Made by a program: the position numbers and the translations under genes
Shown here: positions 44,092 to 51,494 of the stretch, piece by piece
Layout of the letters: each line of letters starts with the position of its first letter
Position numbering within the stretch: the stretch's first letter is position 1
Source: Candidatus Schekmanbacteria bacterium
GTDB lineage: Bacteria > Schekmanbacteria > GWA2-38-11 > J061
DNA: 64,000 nt
NCBI GenBank assembly: GCA_016219965.1
Contig: JACRJM010000004.1
Span: 248,001-312,000 of the forward strand
Direction: 5' to 3'
The notes under the pieces: model-generated
The model's database searches: none
What the model saw: only the letters and a program-made list of their open reading frames with translations
Told to the model about the DNA's origin: nothing

Positions 44092-44687
44092 CAGATTCTG
44101 ACACCTGTCAGGTCAAAATCAACTTTGATCTGGTCTTTCACACTCATGAAAAGAAAAGTTCTTGGCTTGATGTCAAAATCTTTGAGCGAAAGAGGTACGG
44201 AGGCTTTAAGGTTTATTGCTTTATCGGAGAGTGACATTGTCGCAGGAAATGCAATGTCTTTTTTTACTCCATGCATAGCCAGCTCTCCGCTTATTTTCAC
44301 AAGATAATGGTCGCTTTCGGAAGCAGGTTTTTTAAGAATTGCTATCCTCGTAAGATTAAATGAAATTACAGGGAATAATTTCTCCGCCATGTCTTCCATC
44401 ATGTTACTGTCGCGTTTTTCATGGTTTGTTGTCATTGATACGACCTTGACTTCAAAAGTCCCTTTTGAGGTATCCTCAAGATTTTCTATGTCGCCTTCAG
44501 CAAAACCGGAGATTTCAGATGCTTTGCCGTCAAAGTCATGAAATGTCGAGCTTCCCTCGAATACTACTTTGCTTTCCGGTGACGTGAAGGTGAATTTTAC
44601 TGGTTCGCCGGCATAAGCCTGCGATGCCAGAAAAATAACAATTGGCAGAAAAAAAAGAGTATTAAATACTTTTTCCGGGATTTTCAT
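44091..44687 (-). CDS. YceI-family periplasmic lipid-binding protein
   Basis: 198 aa. Signal peptide to QAYA, then the YceI lipocalin-like barrel: FTSPESKVVFEGSSTFHDFDGKASEISGFAEGD, MTTNHEKRDSNMMEDM. Members bind isoprenoid or amide lipids in the periplasm. The gene overlaps the hydrolase gene by one base and follows the synthetase gene by two, so it is clearly part of the operon. Confidence 0.92.
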   Translation of the reverse strand: MKIPEKVFNTLFFLPIVIFLASQAYAGEPVKFTFTSPESKVVFEGSSTFHDFDGKASEISGFAEGDIENLEDTSKGTFEVKVVSMTTNHEKRDSNMMEDMAEKLFPVISFNLTRIAILKKPASESDHYLVKISGELAMHGVKKDIAFPATMSLSDKAINLKASVPLSLKDFDIKPRTFLFMSVKDQIKVDFDLTGVRI

Positions 44688-44689
44688 TA

Positions 44690-45778
44690 TTAATACAATC
44701 CTTCCTGTATATAGTTTTCCCTGTAGTCAGCTGCAGGCATAGGATTTTGTATTCCATCCTGCACATCCAACGGCGATGTACATACTGCTTTCTGGTCCAT
44801 GCGCACTGCCGAATCTCTTTCAATAAGATTTGGAATGAAAAAAGCTTCATCCAGTCTGTGTGCCACTACTCTTCCTCGCTTGCCATAATCTGTTTTCTTC
44901 ATCCTCCGGCTATCTGTTAAATCGCATATATCTATTATAAGCCGTGGTCCGGGAGGATAATACACTACATTGTAATCTTTGTCATGTGGTTCTATCTCAA
45001 GGGTAAGACCGAAGAGTGTATTACCATAACCAGGTATTATAACAGCATTGTGGAATAGAGCTTCTATTTTTTCGTAAGATTCCGGAGTAAGTGGAAGTCC
45101 TCCGATATGGATTCCCCGTATGCGGTTTCGCTTGAGGGGATGCATAGCTTCTCCAATGGCTATTGCAAGATCGGGAGTGCTGAAGAGTATGCCTATGTTC
45201 TGAATGTGTATAACACGAAGAGCCTGTTCCAGTATGTGCGCCCGGTATCTTTCAAATGGCATGGAACCGTGAGGCAGTTTTTTTGCCCATCTCGGGTCAA
45301 AGTCAATTGCAAAAGGCTGCATGGATCCAAAACTTACAGCCATGTCTATCGCAGATCTGTATATTATATGCGGACCCGATGGCCCGGCGAAAAGCCAGTT
45401 GAGGTGGCCGGGGAAATTCCGGCTTAATGCGATAACCCTGAAAAAATCTGAAAACGCAGCCCTGAATTCATCAACTCTGTATGCTGTGGTTTTTATTATG
45501 CCTGTGGTCCCGCCGCTTTCAGCAGTGAAAAAAGCGGGTTTATTGTCCGCAAAATATTTCGGCATGAATTCTTCAACTGGTGTGATTGCAAGGTCCTCTT
45601 CAGGTGTCTGTCCAAGGATGTAGAGGTCTTCGACAGATTGTATTTCCTTTACGGCATTTATTCCTAGCTCGGATTCTTTCTTAATCCAGTAGGGTGTGCC
45701 GAAAGAATGGTTAAAGTGGATGGAAATTATGTGTCTTAACCATTCATCTTTTTCGCAGTTTCGCCAGTTAAGCAGCAT
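44690..45778 (-). CDS. LuxE-like acyl-protein synthetase (adenylate-forming)
   Basis: 362 aa. The P-loop-like adenylate motif TAESGGTTGIIKTT, then GGLPLTPESYEKIEALF and PGYGNTLFGLTLE as in LuxE/PaaK-type enzymes, and a C-terminal RGRVVAHRLDEAFFIPNLIERD. These enzymes activate a carboxylic acid as acyl-AMP and move it to a thiol. The 11-base overlap with the reductase gene upstream suggests the two proteins work together, as LuxE and LuxC do. Confidence 0.8.
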   Translation of the reverse strand: MLLNWRNCEKDEWLRHIISIHFNHSFGTPYWIKKESELGINAVKEIQSVEDLYILGQTPEEDLAITPVEEFMPKYFADNKPAFFTAESGGTTGIIKTTAYRVDEFRAAFSDFFRVIALSRNFPGHLNWLFAGPSGPHIIYRSAIDMAVSFGSMQPFAIDFDPRWAKKLPHGSMPFERYRAHILEQALRVIHIQNIGILFSTPDLAIAIGEAMHPLKRNRIRGIHIGGLPLTPESYEKIEALFHNAVIIPGYGNTLFGLTLEIEPHDKDYNVVYYPPGPRLIIDICDLTDSRRMKKTDYGKRGRVVAHRLDEAFFIPNLIERDSAVRMDQKAVCTSPLDVQDGIQNPMPAADYRENYIQEGLY

Positions 45779-47255
45779 TCATTTGTTCCCTGAATATCTG
45801 GAAGAACTTTTCAAATACAGTGGAAAGCGATAAAGCTTCAATTACTGAGCCTTCTATCTCTATCTTTTTTTTGAAGAAAGCATCTTGCGGGCGGATTTTT
45901 GTTTCCAGAAGGTTTTCAAATGTTGCGCTGGAAGTGATGAACCTGAAACATGTTCTCTCCGGTATGTTAAAATCAAATGCTTTAAGCCTGCCATTTTCAA
46001 TCTTTATCCGGTAACTTTTACACGTATCTTTCAGAGTAAGAACAAATTCCTGTGTGAGAGAGGATAACCCGGGGATTACCTCTTTGCCGATATAAGCGTT
46101 CATCATTATTTCAAAGTTATTTATAAGCGATGTGCACAAATTAAGCTCCTTTCCGAGAGTGTTCATGAAATAGTTTATGATCAGAAAAAAGTATTTTTTA
46201 TCTGTGGAAGGGAATAACACTCCTTTTTCTTTAAGAATAAAACTCGTCTGCGATAGATCAAGCTCCGGTTCGTTGAAGAGATAAGGTCTGTAAGCGCTGA
46301 TTGAATTCTTTAAGAGCATTTCCCGTTTTGAAAGACATTTTTCCCCATTGCCTGATTCTGAGATCAGGTCAAGCTTTGCCAATCCAAGTATCTCATGGAG
46401 TGTGCTGTTAAGCCGCTCTAGTGTTGGAGGATTCGGGTTCGTAAGATGGTATGTCCGCAATCCTCTTTCGCTTTCTGATTTTACAATTTCTGACACTGCT
46501 CTGGAGACAAAATCTACGGGAACGATGTTCTTGACGGTATTCTTATTACATTCAAGACGCAAAGGGATCTTGCCGTCTTTGCAGGAATATTTTTTCCCTA
46601 TTGCAGATATTGCTCTGATGTAAGTATAAAGTCCGTTGAAATTGAAAGTTTTTCCGCAAACAGAGTCACCCATTATTATAGATGGTCTGAAGACGTTTAA
46701 ACTGATGTTTGTCTTATTATGAAAATGCCGCAAAAGTTTCTCGGCTTCGAATTTTGATTCCTCGTATGAATTGTTGAACTTTTGAGACATGTCCAGGTCA
46801 TCCTCAAAAAATCTCCTGTCCGTATCTCCTGCAACATATGCAGTGCTTACATAGTTTAATTCTCTGCAGTTTGTCTCAATGGCCAGCTCAAGAAGATTAT
46901 GAGTGCCTTCGAGATTGGTTTTAAAAGTGGCTTCACGGTTTCTTTCGTCAAAGGATGTGCATGCCGAGCAGTGTATCAATGCAGGGGAGGAGTCTTTGAC
47001 TAATGAGATATCGCTTTTACTCAGGCCGAAGTTTTTTGCATCTACATCACCTTCAATGACATCGATTCTGTGGTTCCTTGATATATCAGGTTTATTCCCC
47101 CAGAAACTGATAGCATCAATTATCCTGTCATATGCGCTTATTTTATCTTTGCTTCTTGCAAGGAATATGATGCGGTTGGAATCCCTGAGCAGCCTTTGTG
47201 CTATGCTGCTGCCAAGAAGTCCTGTTGCCCCTGTTATGAAAAATGTTTTTGCCAT
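45768..47255 (-). CDS. Extended SDR acyl reductase with SCP2-like C terminus
   Basis: 495 aa. The Rossmann fold begins FITGATGLLGSSIAQRLL and has YEESKFEAE (catalytic Tyr and Lys) and VFRPSIIMG, typical of the male-sterility/thioester-reductase group (NAD_binding_4) that reduces acyl thioesters to aldehydes or alcohols. About the last 120 residues (SYRIKIENGRLKAFDFNIP ... ATFENLLETKIRPQDAFFKKKIEIEGS) read as an SCP2 lipid-binding domain. This fusion suits a long-chain substrate. Confidence 0.8.
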   Translation of the reverse strand: MAKTFFITGATGLLGSSIAQRLLRDSNRIIFLARSKDKISAYDRIIDAISFWGNKPDISRNHRIDVIEGDVDAKNFGLSKSDISLVKDSSPALIHCSACTSFDERNREATFKTNLEGTHNLLELAIETNCRELNYVSTAYVAGDTDRRFFEDDLDMSQKFNNSYEESKFEAEKLLRHFHNKTNISLNVFRPSIIMGDSVCGKTFNFNGLYTYIRAISAIGKKYSCKDGKIPLRLECNKNTVKNIVPVDFVSRAVSEIVKSESERGLRTYHLTNPNPPTLERLNSTLHEILGLAKLDLISESGNGEKCLSKREMLLKNSISAYRPYLFNEPELDLSQTSFILKEKGVLFPSTDKKYFFLIINYFMNTLGKELNLCTSLINNFEIMMNAYIGKEVIPGLSSLTQEFVLTLKDTCKSYRIKIENGRLKAFDFNIPERTCFRFITSSATFENLLETKIRPQDAFFKKKIEIEGSVIEALSLSTVFEKFFQIFREQMNAA

Positions 47256-47261
47256 GCCGTT

Positions 47262-48461
47262 TTATTTGATTACCTTTAGCTTTGGAATTCTTTCTTCCTG
47301 ATTATAATGGGCGTCGGTTGCAAATACGGATTTTGTGATTGTTGCAATCCTTGATGCCAGTTCAGCTCCATACAGCTTTATCAGTTCAGAGTCATATGTT
47401 ATGGCTTCCAATGCCGTTTTTTTACAATAGTCGCAGGTATCGCACCCATCGTCGCAGCAGTAGCCGTTCCGGAATTTGTCCATGAAGCCGTTAAGTTTCA
47501 AGGGATCAAGCTTAATCTCAAGTGACGGAAGTGTATTTCCTTCTTCTGTTTTTCTGAAACTGTTCCAGTGGCACCAGCCAAGAAATGGGATGAGATTTCC
47601 TTTGTAAGCCTTTTTTACATAAGCTCCGGCTAATTCAAGAAGAGCTTCCGGTGATGAACCCCTCCCCGCAAGTTTGATCCATTTAACACCTGCGTCTGCA
47701 AGAAAATCAGTATCTTCAGGCCTTATCCACGGAGATGCAAGGAATTCCCAGGGTGATTCAAGTTTTTTCAGCGTGCATGCTAATAGATTATACTGGTTGT
47801 ATGGTTTTTCTGCTTCACCATTGAACTTCTGACTCCCATGTCCGGTGTTACTGTAATGATAATATTCGTATGAGCAATGGTGAATACAGGTATGGTTCGC
47901 TATGACCTCAATTTCAGATGATACGGATGAGCAGATTTTATTTAGTGTTTTAAAATCTCTGTTCTTATCTGGGTCTATGACTATCCTTTCAATCCCAAGC
48001 TCTTCGAAACGTTTTGCAATTTTTAAATTGGATATGTAGCAGATGGATGATGCAGCAATTTTTATGTGGGGAAACTTTTCCCTGACTATCTCCATAAGAT
48101 ATGGAATGGTGATGACCATTTGTTTTACGCCGGCATCAGAAAGTCTTGAAAGAAAGCTTTCTATCTCAAGACGTCCATTACCGGAGTATTCTATATTTCC
48201 CAGACATGGAGCGTTTGCAAGATAGCTGAACTCAATCCCAAGGCTTTCAATATACTCTATATGTTTTTTCAGCTCTATGTATGAAGGGGAGGGAAGGTAC
48301 TTGGAAGGTCTTGCTGAGCCTAATACAGATGTCTGCATGCTGCCGTAAAATTCGGCTATTTGGTTGTCTTCCCTGTCACGTTTGCTGTTTATCTCTGCTA
48401 TGCTGTCAGCATAGCTTTTCTCAAACGTAGTTGGTAGCGTTATTCTCATTTTTTCTTTCAT
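47262..48461 (-). CDS. U32 family protein, first gene of the lipid-type operon
   Basis: 399 aa of the U32 'collagenase-like' TIM-barrel family: YIESLGIEFSYLANAPCLGN, NHTCIHHCSYEYYHYSN and GWCHWN. A C-terminal Cys cluster (YCCDDGCDTCDYC) is present. Relatives UbiU, UbiV and RlhA are Fe-S proteins that act in O2-independent hydroxylation, so the Cys residues here may hold a cluster. Peptidase activity is doubtful for such members. It ends six bases before the reductase gene. Confidence 0.82.
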   Translation of the reverse strand: MKEKMRITLPTTFEKSYADSIAEINSKRDREDNQIAEFYGSMQTSVLGSARPSKYLPSPSYIELKKHIEYIESLGIEFSYLANAPCLGNIEYSGNGRLEIESFLSRLSDAGVKQMVITIPYLMEIVREKFPHIKIAASSICYISNLKIAKRFEELGIERIVIDPDKNRDFKTLNKICSSVSSEIEVIANHTCIHHCSYEYYHYSNTGHGSQKFNGEAEKPYNQYNLLACTLKKLESPWEFLASPWIRPEDTDFLADAGVKWIKLAGRGSSPEALLELAGAYVKKAYKGNLIPFLGWCHWNSFRKTEEGNTLPSLEIKLDPLKLNGFMDKFRNGYCCDDGCDTCDYCKKTALEAITYDSELIKLYGAELASRIATITKSVFATDAHYNQEERIPKLKVIK

Positions 48462-48505
48462 CTACAAAATAAATTTTAGTATTTCAAATTGTAAGAAAGA
48501 AGAAT

Positions 48506-48531
48506 GGGGGGAGAAGATTGTTTCTCCCCCC
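48506..48531 (-). terminator. Strong terminator after the dihaem cytochrome gene
   Basis: A perfect 10-bp stem (GGGGGGAGAA with TTCTCCCCCC, loop of six) follows the cytochrome gene. On the minus strand it is followed by a T-rich stretch (ATTCTTCTTTCTT). It separates the cytochrome from the U32 operon, whose promoter must lie within about 45 bases. Confidence 0.8.
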
Positions 48532-48559
48532 TGTTAGTGTTTATTTTAAATTATGATGC

Positions 48560-49213
48560 TTAGTTCTGCGGTGTCCCGTTGTTTACCCAGTTATCTATAG
48601 TTGTTACAAGATCAGCTGCTAAAGATCCGCTTGGCGGCATTGTGCCTGCGTCAACAGCGGTTTTCATGGCACTTGCATTTGCAACTGCATCTGCATAAGT
48701 GTCGAGTTTCACTCCTGCTGATGGCGATGCACCTTTGTGACAGGATATGCAGTAAGAAGAAAGAATAGACTTTATGTCGGCGTCATAAGTTGGATTTGCG
48801 ACCGGTCCGCCGCCGCCACCGCCAGAACATGCCTTTTTAGGATTTTTGACATACATCCATATCTTCGCTATCTGCTGTCTGGTAAGCACTCCTTTAAAAG
48901 AAGGCATTGAGCCGCTTATATCTGCACCTGCACTTTCTCCTGCTTCTCCAGCTTCACCGGAACTCTCACCGGCTCCTTCAGTTGAACCATTGAGTACGGT
49001 TTTAGTGAATTCCCCTTTGCTTTCACCTCTGATTTGCTTCAAACTTGTATGGCAGCTAGAGCAGTTTGCCTGAAAAAGAGTTTTACCGGTAGTGATCCCT
49101 TTGTCGCATTTAGCTGATACTTTGTTCATGATAAGTGGCGTAAGAGTAATTGCTGCTACTAATAATAGAACGACCGCTAAAGCTCCCAAAATGTTTCTTT
49201 TCTTAGTGTCCAT
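48560..49213 (-). CDS. Membrane-anchored dihaem cytochrome c
   Basis: About 217 aa. An N-terminal membrane anchor (about 9-30) is followed by two c-type haem sites: CSSCH near residue 50 and CISCH near residue 160. A Gly/Ser/Glu-rich low-complexity stretch and GGGGGG separate the two domains. The second domain (SYCISCHKGASPSAGVKLDTYADA) is the planctomycete-type cytochrome domain. It likely carries electrons in the periplasm. ATG 49213 has GGAG seven bases upstream; TTG 49219 is unlikely. Confidence 0.87.
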   Translation of the reverse strand: MDTKKRNILGALAVVLLLVAAITLTPLIMNKVSAKCDKGITTGKTLFQANCSSCHTSLKQIRGESKGEFTKTVLNGSTEGAGESSGEAGEAGESAGADISGSMPSFKGVLTRQQIAKIWMYVKNPKKACSGGGGGGPVANPTYDADIKSILSSYCISCHKGASPSAGVKLDTYADAVANASAMKTAVDAGTMPPSGSLAADLVTTIDNWVNNGTPQN

Positions 49214-49247
49214 TTCCAATCTCCAAAATAAAGGTTATTGTTTCTCT

Positions 49248-49402
49248 CTACCCCCATGCGACTTATTTACCCCAAATTTGTGTTTCAGATTTCTGTTGTC
49301 AGTAACAACACTCGGGAAGGCAACTACCTGATCACCGGTTGGGGGGTAGTGATCCTTTATTTTAATATTTAGGAAGTTGCCAATCCCGAGTTTATTTTTT
49401 TT
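49248..49402 (+). ncRNA. Candidate structured intergenic RNA with terminator-like end
   Basis: TGTTGT-CAGTA-ACAACA (49294-49310) is directly followed by a long stem with arms CTCGGGAAGGCAACTACC (49311-49328) and GGAAGTTGCC-AATCCCGAG (49372-49390), nearly fully paired. An inner GATCAC/GTGATC stem is also present. TTTATTTTTTTT follows at 49391-49402, as in a plus-strand terminator. CTACCCCC near 49248 can pair with GGGGGTAG in the inner loop (49342-49349), a possible pseudoknot. It matches no riboswitch I know. On the minus strand the same DNA is the cytochrome 5' leader. Confidence 0.5.
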
Positions 49403-49609
49403 AGTTATCATGAAAGTTTACCTATATAGTCATCATTAGCAATTATCATGCCAGCTTAAGATTTAAGAGTAGGTTATGAGATCTATTTGAAATAATTTAA
49501 TATTTATTCATTGACTAATAAGGATACATTTATCGGGGTGTTTCATGTGTGAAAAAAAATTTTCATATGAAAAATTTTTTTCATTCATTATATAATCTGA
49601 AGGCATTTT

Positions 49610-50047
49610 CTAGCCATTGTTATCAATTGAGTTTTCCTCTGAAGATGAAACATCATAATAATAAGTATTTAATTGTGATGTTGCGTTATCTGATGATTTC
49701 CTGTGGCAATCAGTGCAATAAAAGGAAAGTGCAACTATACTCTCGTGAGATGTGGGAACTTTTTTTTGCGAAAACAGCCCTGCTACATATTTAATTAATG
49801 GGAAATCCTCTTTGGTTTTGCTTAATCTTGTTGGTTTCTTAAGACCAGTACTTGAAATAACAGTTTCATTGCTTCCGGATGCGAAAGTATTAGATTCTTT
49901 TGGATGCCTTTTCTCAACACGCTGGTGTTGCACATTATTTTTGGGATAATAGGCTTTCCATAAATTTGTAAGGATGACTGAAAACCCTGTGGTCAATACC
50001 AATTGTATAAATGCAAACACAACACATTCTACTAATTTTCTTTTCAT
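49610..50047 (-). CDS. Small membrane-anchored monohaem c-type protein
   Basis: About 145 aa: an anchor helix (about residues 8-27), a long polar linker and one haem site in FYCTDCHRKSSDNATSQLNTY near the C terminus. The text around the haem parallels that of the dihaem cytochrome's second site (YCISCHKG...LDTY), but the protein ends soon after, so the cytochrome fold looks truncated. ATG at 50047 (MKRKLVE) is preferred to 50074. Confidence 0.65.
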   Translation of the reverse strand: MKRKLVECVVFAFIQLVLTTGFSVILTNLWKAYYPKNNVQHQRVEKRHPKESNTFASGSNETVISSTGLKKPTRLSKTKEDFPLIKYVAGLFSQKKVPTSHESIVALSFYCTDCHRKSSDNATSQLNTYYYDVSSSEENSIDNNG

Positions 50048-50157
50048 AATTTTGCCCTTTCTGTTAAAGGTCACTTCTTAAACATCCTTGTTTCATTCCT
50101 GCGTACCAGTTTTAAATCTTTCTAATAATCTTTAAGATTTTATTAAGTTGCATTAGA

Positions 50158-50172
50158 GCAAGAACCATACCA
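50158..50172 (-). promoter_or_regulatory. Possible sigma-54 promoter
   Basis: On the minus strand TGGTATGGTTCTTGC has the -24 GG and -12 GC separated by exactly ten bases, with TTGC intact. The -24 box is TGGTAT rather than TGGCAC. It would start transcription about 100 bases before the monohaem gene. A sigma-54 activator is encoded nearby. Confidence 0.3.
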
Positions 50173-50302
50173 CCTGTGAGGATTTATAAAGTGATGCCAT
50201 AATGGCATGAAAATAAAGGGATTAATTAAGCTGATAATTTTGACTGAGAAAATCAGGAGAAACTTATTGAAGAAAAATTATTTTCTAAATGAAAAAACTT
50301 TT

Positions 50303-51481
50303 TCAGAACGAATATTTGAAATTCACTGAAGTGTAGTTTCTGGAATACTCTTTCTCTGGATAATTGGACTCGTTATTAATAAATGCCTGACGGAGTGCAA
50401 TGGCCAGGTTATCCATCAGATTATAGGAAAGAGATATGTCGGCTACGGCAAGTCTGTCAAGCCTTCTTGTACGACTAACTTCTTCTCCAAAAGCATCGCC
50501 GTCGAAATTCTGGAACTGATAAAGCATAATGACGTCAAGGGTCAGCTTTTCCGGAAGAGGGATAGAAAGAATAAGTGTTGCTTCGTTAAGTGTATAATTG
50601 AAATCCTGTTCATCGTTTTCATACGCTAATATGCCTTCGAATTCAGCAAGCTCCCTGTCTTCAAGCACATTGGTAATGTCATTAACGGAATTTGAAACGA
50701 AACGATATTTAAAGTTAACAAGACTTCCCTTCTCTAATATTTTGTTTACAGTTAAGATGATCTGATGTTCATGTCCTTTTGAGGTTTTCCCCTTGAACAG
50801 TGATATTTCCTCTTTTTCAAGCTCATTTTGTTCCTCGCGTTCAAAGAAAAGATTGTTGTTGCCGCGGTAAAGAGAGCCTTCGTATGTCCCGGTGACCCAG
50901 AAGGACTGGGAAAACTGGTATCTTGTCTGCAGAAAAAAGGAGTCGCGCGTAAAATTCCATTTTTTATTGTTTGGATATTTCTTAAAGCGGTTCAGATAAC
51001 CGGCAGACACGGTAATCTCCCTGTTTATGTCATAACTAAGGGAAGATGTTGCAAAATTCGCGAAAAAATCGTGAAGATCTTCCTTGGGTTGACTGTGAAA
51101 CATGGCGCGGTCATTGAGTGTAAGTTTCAGGGATTTCGAGATAGGGATATTCAAATCTATTTCGCCTATATGACGGTTTGAATTTTCTAGATATTCATCA
51201 GAATAAAATTTTTCTATTTCAGAAAATGATGCATTTAAGTTTATTTTGCTGCTGAAACTTTTAATGATTCCAAAGTTTAAATCAGTAACTGTCAGAAAAT
51301 CTTCAAGGTTATTATTTGTTTCTCCGGGTATCGAATGATCCGTTGCTCCTTCAATATTGGAGTCATATGCAAATTCTAAAGATGCATCCCCATAAAATCT
51401 GAAATTATCAGCTTCATCTGCATAAGCGAAAATAGGAAAAAGCAAAAATAGGGACAGGATTATTAAATGATTTTTGGCCAT
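50303..51481 (-). CDS. Outer-membrane beta-barrel protein
   Basis: 392 aa. Signal peptide ending at FAYA, then many alternating amphipathic strands (LNLNIPISKSLKLTLNDR, VSAGYLNRFKKYP, FWVTGTYEGSLYRG) and a terminal Phe (TSVNFKYSF), as BAM-assembled barrels have. No family name can be given. It starts 13 bases after the fused regulator gene and is likely the last gene of that operon. A role as a partner of the coiled-coil part of the regulator is speculative. Confidence 0.8.
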   Translation of the reverse strand: MAKNHLIILSLFLLFPIFAYADEADNFRFYGDASLEFAYDSNIEGATDHSIPGETNNNLEDFLTVTDLNFGIIKSFSSKINLNASFSEIEKFYSDEYLENSNRHIGEIDLNIPISKSLKLTLNDRAMFHSQPKEDLHDFFANFATSSLSYDINREITVSAGYLNRFKKYPNNKKWNFTRDSFFLQTRYQFSQSFWVTGTYEGSLYRGNNNLFFEREEQNELEKEEISLFKGKTSKGHEHQIILTVNKILEKGSLVNFKYRFVSNSVNDITNVLEDRELAEFEGILAYENDEQDFNYTLNEATLILSIPLPEKLTLDVIMLYQFQNFDGDAFGEEVSRTRRLDRLAVADISLSYNLMDNLAIALRQAFINNESNYPEKEYSRNYTSVNFKYSF

Positions 51482-51494
51482 ATTATTGTCTTAT

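Noticed and set aside
49311-49390. Folded region considered as a GEMM (c-di-GMP) or other known riboswitch
   Set aside because: None of the conserved core strings of the classes I know were found on either strand; reported only as an unnamed structure.
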